A DNA stretch of 64,000 nucleotides from Flavobacterium limicola (GTDB taxonomy: Bacteria; Bacteroidota; Bacteroidia; Flavobacteriales; Flavobacteriaceae), in contig NZ_RBXA01000001.1 of assembly GCF_003634755.1 (NCBI RefSeq), forward strand, positions 124,001 to 188,000. Reading direction: 5' to 3'. Positions 36,037 through 43,617 of the stretch are shown here, in pieces; within the stretch, counting starts at the first letter, position 1; each line of letters opens with the position of its first letter. The notes beneath the pieces were generated by a model that saw nothing but the letters and a program-made list of their open reading frames with translations, was not told the origin of the DNA and searched no databases. The position numbers were made by a program, and so were the translations under genes.

Positions 36037-36726
36037 ATGAAAAAAATATTATTAACTGCTTTTTTGATTTGTGTTAATACATTAATTTGTAATGCACAAC
36101 AAACTCTTGATGCTTTAGGTCAGAATAATGCTTCTGTCTTATATAGAAATAAAGGTTTTGACAAAAAAGAATCAAAAGATGTTGAAGGTACTCCGTATTT
36201 AATTAAAGAATTTAGACCTGCCGAAGTTTCAGGAATTAGCCAAAAATTAATGGTTCGTTACAATGCTGAAACTGATCTTGTCGAAGTTCAAGATGATAAT
36301 CAAGAGTTTTTTCCATTAATAAAAAAAGAACCTTTTAGCACAATCAATATAGTTCCATTTACTAATAAACTCAGACTTTTAACCTATAAAACAAAAGAAG
36401 GAGTCATAAATGGTTATTTAACCGAATTACTAAACGATAATAATATTACATTATTTAGAAGAGATAAGATTATTATCCGAATGGGTAAAGAGAGTAGCAG
36501 TTCTTATAGTGCTGCTAGCCCAAGCAAATATGTTAAAGCCAATAATGAATATTATTATATATTAAAAAATGAGGAAGCTTTAATTATGCCAAAAAACAAA
36601 AAGGAGTTAGAACAACTATTTCCATCAAAAAAAGAAAAAATAGAACTTTATCTAAAAAAAAATAAATATTCTTTAGATAATGAAAATAGCATTATAGAAA
36701 TGGCAAAATTCATATCAACTTTGTAA
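36037..36726 (+). CDS. Exported protein of unknown function
   Basis: A 229-residue protein. A clear signal peptide (MKKILLTAFLICVNTLICNAQ) is followed by a region with NKGFDKKESKDVEGTPYL and VRYNAETDLVEVQDDN, which reads like small beta-rich secreted proteins of Flavobacteriia. The Lys-rich C-terminal part has LEQLFPSKKEKIELYLKKN and looks helical. No catalytic motif is visible and I do not recognise the family. It is AT-rich, stands alone, and is followed by a bidirectional terminator. Confidence 0.75.
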   Translation: MKKILLTAFLICVNTLICNAQQTLDALGQNNASVLYRNKGFDKKESKDVEGTPYLIKEFRPAEVSGISQKLMVRYNAETDLVEVQDDNQEFFPLIKKEPFSTINIVPFTNKLRLLTYKTKEGVINGYLTELLNDNNITLFRRDKIIIRMGKESSSSYSAASPSKYVKANNEYYYILKNEEALIMPKNKKELEQLFPSKKEKIELYLKKNKYSLDNENSIIEMAKFISTL

Positions 36727-36731
36727 ACCAT

Positions 36732-36763
36732 AAAAAAAGCTTCTCAAATGAGAAGCTTTTTTT
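36732..36763. terminator. Bidirectional terminator
   Basis: Perfect 14-bp arms AAAAAAAGCTTCTC / GAGAAGCTTTTTTT with a 4-nt loop. It lies between the secreted-protein gene and the convergent DUF937-like gene. Confidence 0.92.
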
Positions 36764-36820
36764 ATGTTGTTGGCTCACTATTAAAGAAATTAGAGAGAAA
36801 GAAATTAAGTAATACTACTG

Positions 36821-37408
36821 CTACCCTAGAAAAAAACTAAAAATATTGGAAGCAAAACTTGATTCTCTTTTTTCCTCTATAATTTCAAAAGTGGATACTC
36901 CAAGAAGAAGTCGGATTCCTTCCGGCATAGTGCTCAAAATAATTCTTTTTTGGTCATTTATAAGCAACTGAAGGCTTTTGAAATTCTGATTTTGACTTTT
37001 AAAATATGAAAAAACTAACATTGCTGAAAAATTTAATATAGCAGAAGCTGTTTCGCTTTTTACACCAATTTCGTTTGAAATCATTTCTGAAATCCTATCT
37101 TTTTTATTTGAAAAAATTAAGTTTAGCGGTTTACAACCTTCTTTATTGAAGGAACTATTTATAATTAAAGTTTTTGTAGCTTCAAATTTAACATCGGTAT
37201 AAAACTCAGAATTAGAAATATATTCCATAAGTTCATCATAAAGATTTTTATCATCAAACTTATTATTCAATCCTATCAAGATAGTAGAAATACTTGTTTC
37301 TATCGACTTTTTCATCAGCACTTCACTCTCATTGTATTCCTTACTAAATTTTGAAACAAGAAATGGTGAAATAAAACCTCTTAATTGATTATGTAAATAT
37401 GCAACCAT
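36821..37408 (-). CDS. DUF937-like protein
   Basis: A 195-residue protein with no signal peptide. It repeats an alpha-helical pattern typical of DUF937/YidB-like proteins: ESEVLMKKSIETSISTILIGL near 27-47, then SEMISNEIGVKSETASAILNFSAMLVFSYFK near 108-138. Function is unknown for the family. The last third contains a hydrophobic stretch and a C-terminal FASNIFSFFLG. The match is by pattern only. It is transcribed alone toward a shared terminator. Confidence 0.68.
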   Translation of the reverse strand: MVAYLHNQLRGFISPFLVSKFSKEYNESEVLMKKSIETSISTILIGLNNKFDDKNLYDELMEYISNSEFYTDVKFEATKTLIINSSFNKEGCKPLNLIFSNKKDRISEMISNEIGVKSETASAILNFSAMLVFSYFKSQNQNFKSLQLLINDQKRIILSTMPEGIRLLLGVSTFEIIEEKRESSFASNIFSFFLG

Positions 37409-37783
37409 AGACCACCTGTTTAATTAATTTAAAATATCGACTAAATGTTATTTTTCACCGTTCAAGTGTTAAATTTATAAAAAATAATACTTATTTTTTA
37501 TAAAATTTATATATATTTTACATCTAGTAGGTTTTAAATAGACACAAGTTCAAAATAAGTAATTTTTTTCTTTCAATAATACTTTTGTACAATTTTAAAA
37601 AAAATACATCTGAAGCCAAAATAATATTTAATTCATTTTGTCATAAAACAAATTCCAAATTCTAAAATGCATATAACTGCATCATTATTAATTAAAAAGA
37701 AAGTAATAAAAATAGAAAACAATTTCAAGAATGGTCAATTTACAGCTAATTTTTCAGGAAATTAATGGTATAAATACGAAAAT
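37409..37783. other. Non-coding AT-rich gap
   Basis: About 375 bp between the DUF937-like gene and the tRNA terminator, very A/T-rich. A TACTTTTG element on the plus strand near 37578 could be a -7 box, and a 32-codon frame follows at 37667-37765, but nothing else supports a gene. No other structure is seen. Confidence 0.5.
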
Positions 37784-37825
37784 AAAAAACCCTTTAAACG
37801 TTAGAATAACGATTAAAGGGTTTTT
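37784..37825 (-). terminator. Terminator after tRNA-Leu
   Basis: Arms AAAAACCCTTTAA / TTAAAGGGTTTTT, with a T-run on the minus strand, directly downstream of the tRNA. Confidence 0.85.
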
Positions 37826-37829
37826 AAAG

Positions 37830-37911
37830 TGCGGATAATAGGACTCGAACCTACACGCCTTGCGGCACCAGATCCTAAGTCTGGCATGTCTACCAATTTC
37901 ACCATATCCGC
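37830..37911 (-). tRNA. tRNA-Leu (anticodon UAG)
   Basis: An 82-nt class II tRNA on the minus strand. The acceptor stem pairs GCGGATA with TATCCGC, the D arm contains AATTGGTAGACA, the anticodon stem-loop is CCAGA-CTTAGGA-TCTGG (anticodon TAG), a long variable arm follows (TGCCGCAAGGCG), and the T arm has GGTTCGAGTCC. CCA is not encoded. It reads CUA/CUN leucine codons. Confidence 0.97.
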
Positions 37912-37989
37912 GCAATTGTGGGTGCAAAGATACACTTAACTTCCAATTTTCAAAACAATTTTGATAAAAATTATTCATACTCTTTTTTG

Positions 37990-37997
37990 TACTTTTG
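37990..37997 (+). promoter_or_regulatory. -7 box before M20 dipeptidase gene (TACTTTTG)
   Basis: A perfect TAnnTTTG element 22 bp upstream of the start codon. No TTG sits at the normal distance, so only the -7 half is supported. Confidence 0.5.
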
Positions 37998-38019
37998 AAA
38001 TATAAACAAAATTCAAATA

Positions 38020-39408
38020 ATGGAAAATATTAAAGCATACGTTCAAGAACACAAAGACCGCTTTATCAACGAGTTAATCGAATTATTAAAAATCCCATCC
38101 GTAAGTGCTGACACTGCTTATTCTCACGATGTTTTTGAAACAGCTGATGCCGTAAAAGCCAGTTTAGAAAAAGCAGGCTGTGATTTTGTTGAAATTTGTG
38201 ATACTCCAGGGTATCCAATCGTATATGGCGAAAAAATCATAGACCCAGCATTACCCACCGTTTTAGTCTACGGACATTATGATGTGCAACCACCAGATCC
38301 AATCGAATTATGGACTTCTCCCCCTTTTGAACCCGTAATCAAGAAAACCGAAATTCATCCTGAAGGCGCCATTTTTGCCCGTGGATCATGTGATGACAAA
38401 GGCCAAATGTACATGCACGTAAAAGCATTAGAATATATGGTTCAATCCAATACTTTGCCTTGTAACGTAAAATTCATGATTGAAGGCGAAGAGGAAATTG
38501 GTTCTAAAAGCTTAAGCTGGTTTGTAGAACGCAATCAGGAAAAACTAAAAAATGATGTGATTTTAATTTCGGATACCGGAATGATTTCTAATCAGCAGCC
38601 ATCAATTACAACAGGTTTACGTGGCTTAAGCTATGTAGAAGTTGAAGTTACGGGACCAAACCGTGATTTACATTCTGGATTATACGGAGGAGCCGTTGCC
38701 AATCCGATAAACGTTTTAGCTAAGATGATTGCTTCGCTTCATGATGAAAACAACCACATTACCATTCCCGGTTTCTATGATAATGTAGCAGAATTATCCT
38801 TAGAAGAAAGAGCTGAAATGGCCAAAGCGCCTTTCAATTTAGAAAACTATAAAAAAGCATTGGACCTTAATGACGTTTATGGGGAAAAAGGTTATGTAAC
38901 GAATGAAAGAAATTCCATTCGTCCTACACTGGACGTTAACGGAATCTGGGGTGGTTACACCGGAGAAGGCGCCAAAACAGTTATTGCAAGCAAAGCTTTC
39001 GCTAAAATCTCGATGCGTTTGGTTCCAAATCAAGACTGGGAACAAATCACCGAATTGTTTACCAAACATTTCACCAGCCTTGCTCCTGCCGGCGTTACCG
39101 TAAAAGTAAAACCGCATCATGGCGGACAAGGTTACGTAACCCCAATAGACAGCATTGGCTACAAAGCCGCAAACATGGCGTATACGGAAACCTTTGGCGT
39201 TCCCGCAATTCCGGTGCGTTCCGGTGGAAGTATTCCTATCGTAGCGTTGTTCGAAAAAGAACTGAAAAGCAAGACTATTTTAATGGGATTTGGTCTGGAC
39301 AGCGATGCCATTCACTCGCCAAACGAACACTTCGGGATCTTCAATTACCTAAAAGGAATTGAAACCATTCCGTTGTTTTACAAATATTTTGTGGAGTTGT
39401 CAAAATAA
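38020..39408 (+). CDS. M20-family dipeptidase
   Basis: A 462-residue cytoplasmic metallopeptidase. Metal ligands and catalytic residues are in VYGHYDVQPP (first His and Asp), GSCDDKGQ (bridging Asp), EGEEEIGS (general-base Glu), SDTGM, and a C-terminal DAIHSPNEH. The insert near 210-330 is the dimerisation domain (RDLHSGLYGGAVANPI). It cleaves dipeptides such as Xaa-His or other short peptides; exact specificity is not readable. A terminator follows. Confidence 0.93.
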   Translation: MENIKAYVQEHKDRFINELIELLKIPSVSADTAYSHDVFETADAVKASLEKAGCDFVEICDTPGYPIVYGEKIIDPALPTVLVYGHYDVQPPDPIELWTSPPFEPVIKKTEIHPEGAIFARGSCDDKGQMYMHVKALEYMVQSNTLPCNVKFMIEGEEEIGSKSLSWFVERNQEKLKNDVILISDTGMISNQQPSITTGLRGLSYVEVEVTGPNRDLHSGLYGGAVANPINVLAKMIASLHDENNHITIPGFYDNVAELSLEERAEMAKAPFNLENYKKALDLNDVYGEKGYVTNERNSIRPTLDVNGIWGGYTGEGAKTVIASKAFAKISMRLVPNQDWEQITELFTKHFTSLAPAGVTVKVKPHHGGQGYVTPIDSIGYKAANMAYTETFGVPAIPVRSGGSIPIVALFEKELKSKTILMGFGLDSDAIHSPNEHFGIFNYLKGIETIPLFYKYFVELSK

Positions 39409-39427
39409 ATTCCTTTCATCAAATACT

Positions 39428-39459
39428 AAATCCGCTCTAAACAGGGCGGATTTTTTTTT
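39428..39459 (+). terminator. Terminator after M20 gene
   Basis: Arms AAATCCGC / GGCGGATTT followed by a run of nine T. Confidence 0.82.
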
Positions 39460-39480
39460 GGGCGTTCCCCGCTGAAAATA

Positions 39481-39561
39481 GCGGGTCAGGCTGTCCGTTC
39501 TCAATCTTTTTATTTTTTAAAACAAAAAAATAAAAAGGATTTCCACTTCCATCCTTAACGC
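39481..39561 (-). repeat. Dispersed hairpin repeat, copy B (inverted)
   Basis: On the minus strand it reads GCGTTAAGGATGGAAGTGG, then a long A/T hairpin (CTTTTTATTTTTT arms on the plus strand), then GATTGAGAACGGACAGCC and TGACCCGC. It matches copy C closely at both ends, while the hairpin core differs in sequence. Intergenic. Confidence 0.72.
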
Positions 39562-39596
39562 AAACCGCTGACTACCAAAATATTTTTCTCTAAAAC

Positions 39597-39626
39597 TTGT
39601 TTATTTGCTTTTTTATTCTACATTTG
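39597..39626 (+). promoter_or_regulatory. Promoter of the MORN lipoprotein-BlaI-M56 operon
   Basis: TTG at 39597-39599 and TACATTTG at 39619-39626 with a 19-nt spacer, a textbook Bacteroidota promoter. The -7 box lies inside an operator-like palindrome. Confidence 0.8.
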
Positions 39627-39650
39627 TAGAGCAAACTCTATTTTCGTAGA
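39617..39650 (+). promoter_or_regulatory. Two BlaI-type operator sites
   Basis: TCTACATTTGTAGA (39617-39630) is a perfect 14-bp palindrome with the TACA/TGTA core known for BlaI/MecI operators. A weaker copy, TCTATTTTCGTAGA, sits at 39637-39650, 20 bp from the first, or about two DNA turns. The first covers the -7 box and the second the transcript start, so bound repressor would block initiation. Confidence 0.72.
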
Positions 39651-39663
39651 ACAAAATTATTTT

Positions 39664-40077
39664 ATGCGACAAACTGTTATTGTAATCGGCTTGGTATTTT
39701 TGTTTTTTGGCTGCAAGACCAATCAAATGAAAAATAAACGTAGAGAAGGACTTTGGATTGAAAAATACGCACAGGATAGTTCCCACTATAAATCAATTGG
39801 AAAATACCGAAAAGGTGATCCCGTAAAAAAATGGAGGTATTACTTAAATGGTAAAATCATTAAAAGAGAAAAATACAAAGACAACATTTGCAACACTACT
39901 TTTTATCATGAGAATGGAAAAATACAATCCAAAGGAAAAACAAAAATGGAAACGAGCGATAAGTACGCGCATTGGTTTTATTTTGGTGACTGGAACTTCT
40001 TTAATGAAGATGGAAAACTAATAACGATAAAGAAATATAATAACGGGGAATCATTTTCCGAAATAGAAATTAAATAA
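39664..40077 (+). CDS. Lipoprotein with MORN-like repeats
   Basis: A 137-residue protein with a short signal ending at lipobox FFGC. The mature part holds repeats of the toxin_YwqK/MORN variant type: RREGLWIEKY, SIGKYRKGDPVKKWRYYLNGK, YHENGKIQSKGK and WNFFNEDGKLITIKKYNNGE. Such repeats often mediate contacts at the membrane. It is the first gene of the BlaI operon, 3 bp before the repressor gene, so it is probably a target or partner of that system. Its exact role is unknown. Confidence 0.8.
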   Translation: MRQTVIVIGLVFLFFGCKTNQMKNKRREGLWIEKYAQDSSHYKSIGKYRKGDPVKKWRYYLNGKIIKREKYKDNICNTTFYHENGKIQSKGKTKMETSDKYAHWFYFGDWNFFNEDGKLITIKKYNNGESFSEIEIK

Positions 40078-40080
40078 AAC

Positions 40081-40455
40081 ATGCAACAACTCACGAACGC
40101 CGAAGAACAAGTAATGGAACACCTTTGGAAACTCGAGAAAGCCTTTATGAAAGACTTGCTGGAAGCCTACCCAAAACCAAAACCTGCAACCACAACCATT
40201 GCTACTTTATTAAAAAGAATGATCGACAAGCAATTTGTAGCTTATAATGAATTTGGGAACTCTCGGGAATATTATCCTTTGGTCAAAAAAACCGATTATT
40301 TCTCGAAACACGTCAATGGATTGATTAGTAATTTTTTCAACAATTCGGCATCACAATTTGCTTCTTTCTTTACTACCGAAACGAATTTATCGCAAACGGA
40401 ATTGGAAGATCTCAAGAAAATAATAGACAGTGAAATTCTAAAAAAGAAAAAATGA
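40081..40455 (+). CDS. BlaI/MecI/CopY-family transcriptional repressor
   Basis: A 124-residue winged-helix repressor: LTNAEEQVMEHLWKLEKAFMKDLLEAYP and TTIATLLKRMIDKQFVAYN form the DNA-binding domain (about 1-75), and the C-terminal helices form the dimer region. It should bind the TACA/TGTA palindromes upstream of the operon and be inactivated by the metallopeptidase encoded downstream. Its end overlaps that gene by 4 bp. Confidence 0.92.
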   Translation: MQQLTNAEEQVMEHLWKLEKAFMKDLLEAYPKPKPATTTIATLLKRMIDKQFVAYNEFGNSREYYPLVKKTDYFSKHVNGLISNFFNNSASQFASFFTTETNLSQTELEDLKKIIDSEILKKKK

Positions 40456-41915
40456 GCGACTTTCTAATCAAATCGACAATTACTTTATTCGTGCTACTGG
40501 CGGTGTATTATTTGTTTTTGGAAAAAGAAAAAATTCACGTTTTCAATAGGTTTTACTTGTTGTTCAGTCTTGTTTTCTCTATGGTGATTCCATTTATAAC
40601 TATTGAAGTGATTCAGGAAATAGCACAACCTACAGTCAATCCGGGAAATATCCAGATACTTCAAGGAAGCGCAGTAATACCGGAGGAAACAAACTACCTC
40701 GCAATAGGATTATGGAGTTTGTATGCTGTAGTAACACTCGTTTTGGCGGTACGCTTTACCAGCAATATCATCAAGATTTCGTCTAAAATGAAATCGAATA
40801 CACCAATTGAATACAAGAATGCCAAATTGATTTTGGTAGCAGAAAAAACCTTGCCACACACTTTCCTGAATACGATTTTCATCAACGAAACGGAGTACAA
40901 CAACCGTCAAATTGAAGCTGAATTGTACACACACGAATTGACGCATGTAACCCAAAAACACACTTTGGATATTTTATTCATCGAACTATTGAAAACCGTT
41001 TTTTGGTTCAACCCCATTTTTATTTTTTACAAAAAAGCCATACAACTCAACCACGAATTTCTTGCTGACGAGAAAGTAGTGACCTCCTATAACAATGTTC
41101 CGTTCTACCAATCTTTATTACTATCGAAAGCAAACGAGAACCAAACTTTTTACTTGGCCAGTAATTTGAATTATTTAATAACTAAAAAACGATTACTTAT
41201 GATGACAAAAACCACATCAAAAACAGAAGCTTTATTAAAAAAAGCAATGCTAATTCCTGTAGTAACTGCCTTATTGTTTTTATTGTGTACGAAAGTCGTT
41301 GCACAAGAAACCAATGTAAAAAAAGAAACTACTCCTGCGAAACCAGGAAATTTAATTAAAACGTATTACGACAAAACTACTTTTAAAATCAAAGATGAAA
41401 AAGGAAAGGTTGCCAGCGAAAAAAAATACAATGAACTAACTGCTGTAGAAAAGAGAGCTATACCTTCTATCCTATCCAAAGAAAAAGAATTGCCTACAAA
41501 CGAGGAACTTCTGGCAACATTAAGTAAAGGAGCTCCTGAAGTAATTGAAATTGACACGTACGATTCTGAAAATCAGTTTGTCCAAAAAGGGGAAAATGAA
41601 GTCTACAATACTGCTGGAATAACCGAAAAACCAGATTTTCCGGGAGGAATGATGGAATTTTACAAATTTGTCGGCAATAATTTTAAAACTCCAGAACAAC
41701 CTAACTTAAAAGGAAAAGTATACATCACCTTTATCATAGAAAAAGACGGCAGTTTAAGCGACATAAAAAACATACGAGATATTGGCTATGGAACTGGTGA
41801 AGAAGCCATCCGTGTTTTGAAAATATGCCCGAAATGGATTCCCGGTAAAATGAACGGCATTCCTGTGAGAGTAATGTATAGCTTACCAATAACTATTCAA
41901 TCTGGAAAGGCTTAA
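40452..41915 (+). CDS. BlaR1-like M56 metallopeptidase with TonB-like C-terminal domain
   Basis: A 487-residue membrane protein. Hydrophobic segments near 5-22, 33-53 and 80-100 flank a cytosolic zinc peptidase with HELTH (H161, E162, H165) and a third ligand Glu in NHEFLADEKV (about E202). A further membrane segment lies near 270-287 (LIPVVTALLFLLC). Instead of the penicillin-binding sensor of BlaR1, the C-terminus (about 390-483) is a TonB_C-like domain (VYITFIIEKDGSLSDIKNI ... CPKWIPGKMNGIPVRVMYSLPI). It probably senses an envelope signal and cleaves the BlaI-type repressor; the signal is unknown. Confidence 0.88.
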   Translation: MSDFLIKSTITLFVLLAVYYLFLEKEKIHVFNRFYLLFSLVFSMVIPFITIEVIQEIAQPTVNPGNIQILQGSAVIPEETNYLAIGLWSLYAVVTLVLAVRFTSNIIKISSKMKSNTPIEYKNAKLILVAEKTLPHTFLNTIFINETEYNNRQIEAELYTHELTHVTQKHTLDILFIELLKTVFWFNPIFIFYKKAIQLNHEFLADEKVVTSYNNVPFYQSLLLSKANENQTFYLASNLNYLITKKRLLMMTKTTSKTEALLKKAMLIPVVTALLFLLCTKVVAQETNVKKETTPAKPGNLIKTYYDKTTFKIKDEKGKVASEKKYNELTAVEKRAIPSILSKEKELPTNEELLATLSKGAPEVIEIDTYDSENQFVQKGENEVYNTAGITEKPDFPGGMMEFYKFVGNNFKTPEQPNLKGKVYITFIIEKDGSLSDIKNIRDIGYGTGEEAIRVLKICPKWIPGKMNGIPVRVMYSLPITIQSGKA

Positions 41916-41927
41916 TTGTAAAAAAAG

Positions 41928-41963
41928 AAATCCGCTTCAAAAGAAGCGGATTTATCAAACTAA
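41928..41963 (+). repeat. Hairpin direct repeat, left copy (also terminator of the M56 gene)
   Basis: The stem is AAATCCGCTTC / GAAGCGGATTT. The 36-nt element recurs at 43565-43600 with two differences (34/36 identical), including the non-palindromic tail ATCAAACTAA. The pair brackets the HsdR-N gene and a dispersed repeat. Confidence 0.8.
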
Positions 41964-42100
41964 CTTTTTATGGATTTTAAATGGTGGGGAATTCGGAACC
42001 TTTCACTTGTCGGGTTAACGAAAACTTGATGCGAAAAGATAATTATACTAAACTCCAGCTATCTCAAAATGGCTGTTAGCTGTAGCCGTTTTATGTTATG

Positions 42101-43171
42101 TTATTCGTAGGTTTTTATTGTCGTCAATAATTCATTTTTAAAGTCATAAATTTCGTCTAAAGAGGAAATTAGCTTTTTCTCTCCGCTATCTTTTCCGTTA
42201 TGGAAAAGTTCAACGTATTTATTTGCGGAATTAAAATGTAAGCGACAAATCGGTTTTCTGTTATTATCATCTAATAAAACACCAAAATAAGATTGAGTAT
42301 CTCTAAATGCAATCCTTGAAGAAGGTAAAATTTCTCTTAAAATTGCTTTTACAATTTGTGAACCTTCAATTTCTTCTTCTGTTGTGATAAATTTTGGAGT
42401 TTCTACATTTTCGTCAATCGTAGTGGTTTGTTCAGTTGCTTTTGAAGGAACCGTTTCAGATATATTTAAAGCATTTTTTAATCTAAAGTTTATAGTTTCA
42501 TTTATTGAAGTAGAAAATGCTTTTTTAGTATATTCCTTAAACGCAACCAATCTTGGAGCAGTTAAAGGTTTATTGAAAAATCGATTTACTAAAAGACGAA
42601 CCATTTCGTCTGAAGGTTCTTGTATTTCTTGTTCAAATTCTTTTCTAATTGCTTTTATATATTTTAATCCTTCTGCTGAATCTAAAATTTCTTCAAGATT
42701 ATAACCATTTTTAGAAAAATTTTGTAAAATTTTTAAACTTGTTTCTTTCAAGTCTGATATGTCTAAAGTAAAAAATGGCTTTTCATCCATAATATTAGGC
42801 TTCTCTAAATCAGCATAAAAGTTATAAATATGACCATTTGTTAAAACACCAAAACGAGATTTTGAAACGTGATAATATCTATGAAGTTGAGAATTATGAG
42901 CATCAACATTTTCATTCCATTTTTTACATTCAATGATTAAAATAGGTTCGCCATCTTTTTTAATTACGTAATCTATTTTCTCTCCTTTTTTAGTACCAAT
43001 ATCACAAATATATTCAGGAATTACTTCTGTTGGATTAAAAATATCATAACCCAGTATTTGAATAAAAGGCATTACAAAAGCATTTTTAGTCGCTTCTTCT
43101 GTATTTATTTGGTCTTTTAAAGAATCAACTCGTTCATGTAGTTGTTGTAATTTTAATTTTAAATCTTCCAT
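42101..43171 (-). CDS. Stand-alone type I restriction HsdR N-terminal-domain protein
   Basis: A 356-residue protein. A coiled-coil start (LQQLHERVDSLKDQINTEEATKN) is followed by a PD-(D/E)XK-type nuclease core: LGYDIFNPTEVIPEY, D67 in EKIDYVIKKDGEP and E81/K83 in ILIIECKKW. The middle is helical, and the last 90 residues (IVKAILREILPSSRIAFRD ... YFGVLLDD) form a further alpha/beta module. No helicase motor, methylase or specificity subunit is nearby, so it is not a complete type I system. It may be a solitary nuclease or a defence protein. It sits between two copies of one 36-nt hairpin, suggesting an inserted segment. Confidence 0.8.
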   Translation of the reverse strand: MEDLKLKLQQLHERVDSLKDQINTEEATKNAFVMPFIQILGYDIFNPTEVIPEYICDIGTKKGEKIDYVIKKDGEPILIIECKKWNENVDAHNSQLHRYYHVSKSRFGVLTNGHIYNFYADLEKPNIMDEKPFFTLDISDLKETSLKILQNFSKNGYNLEEILDSAEGLKYIKAIRKEFEQEIQEPSDEMVRLLVNRFFNKPLTAPRLVAFKEYTKKAFSTSINETINFRLKNALNISETVPSKATEQTTTIDENVETPKFITTEEEIEGSQIVKAILREILPSSRIAFRDTQSYFGVLLDDNNRKPICRLHFNSANKYVELFHNGKDSGEKKLISSLDEIYDFKNELLTTIKTYE

Positions 43172-43564
43172 TGGTTTTTATATTTAATATATTTTTAATA
43201 AGCACTATTTTTCTGTTTTTACGGTACGTTTACAGCGAACTAGTATATAAGCGAAACAAACCTCTGTATACAAACCCAAACATGGGTAGATCAGCGAAGG
43301 TCTGTTTCGCTCTCCGTTTTCCAAATATATTAAAATTTTCTTACAATTTAGTAAAAAAAGGCGCGTCATTAAAATGCGTTGCGTGAGGGATGGCAGCGAA
43401 AATCCCTTATGTTTTTTAACCTGAATTTATTTCAGGTTCTAAAAAAACATAAAGATTGTAGCGAACAGCCCGACCCGAAGTTGCGAGGAGGAACGACGAA
43501 GCAATTTGTAGGGTCACGCCCATACTTCGGCTACGCTCAGCATAAATAAAGAATTTTAAAAAAC
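43172..43564. other. Repeat-rich non-coding region upstream of the HsdR-N gene
   Basis: About 390 bp without a credible gene. It has a long stem (AGCGAAACAAACC at 43250-43262 pairing with GGTCTGTTTCGCT at 43299-43311, one mismatch) enclosing a smaller hairpin (ACCC..GGGT), then dispersed repeat copy C, then GC-richer text ending CTTCGGCTACGCTCAGC. Base composition differs from the neighbouring genes. Confidence 0.6.
43381..43477 (+). repeat. Dispersed hairpin repeat, copy C
   Basis: The left end is GCGTGAGGGATGGCAGCG and the right end is GATTGTAGCGAACAGCCCG. The core is a two-part hairpin: TTATGTTTTTT / AAAAAACATAA outside and AACCTGAA / TTCAGGTT inside. The ends align well with copy B. Confidence 0.72.
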
Positions 43565-43600
43565 AAATCCGCTTCAAGAGGAGCGGATTTATCAAACTAA
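43565..43600. repeat. Hairpin direct repeat, right copy
   Basis: Same 36-nt element as 41928-41963 (34/36 identical), here downstream of the leftward saccharopine dehydrogenase-like gene and able to serve as its terminator. Confidence 0.8.
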
Positions 43601-43617
43601 AAATCTAAAAAAAACTA

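Noticed and set aside
37667..37765. 32-codon frame upstream of the tRNA
   Set aside because: A -7-like box precedes it, but length and composition give no support for a real protein.
41964..42100. Possible integron-type recombination site beside the HsdR-N gene (GTTAGCTGTAGCC)
   Set aside because: The bases do not fit the conserved GTTRRRY core, and no matching inverse core or integrase is seen.
43171..43386. 71-codon plus-strand frame over the repeat region
   Set aside because: It runs through hairpins and a dispersed repeat, overlaps the start of the opposite gene, and shows no protein-like pattern.
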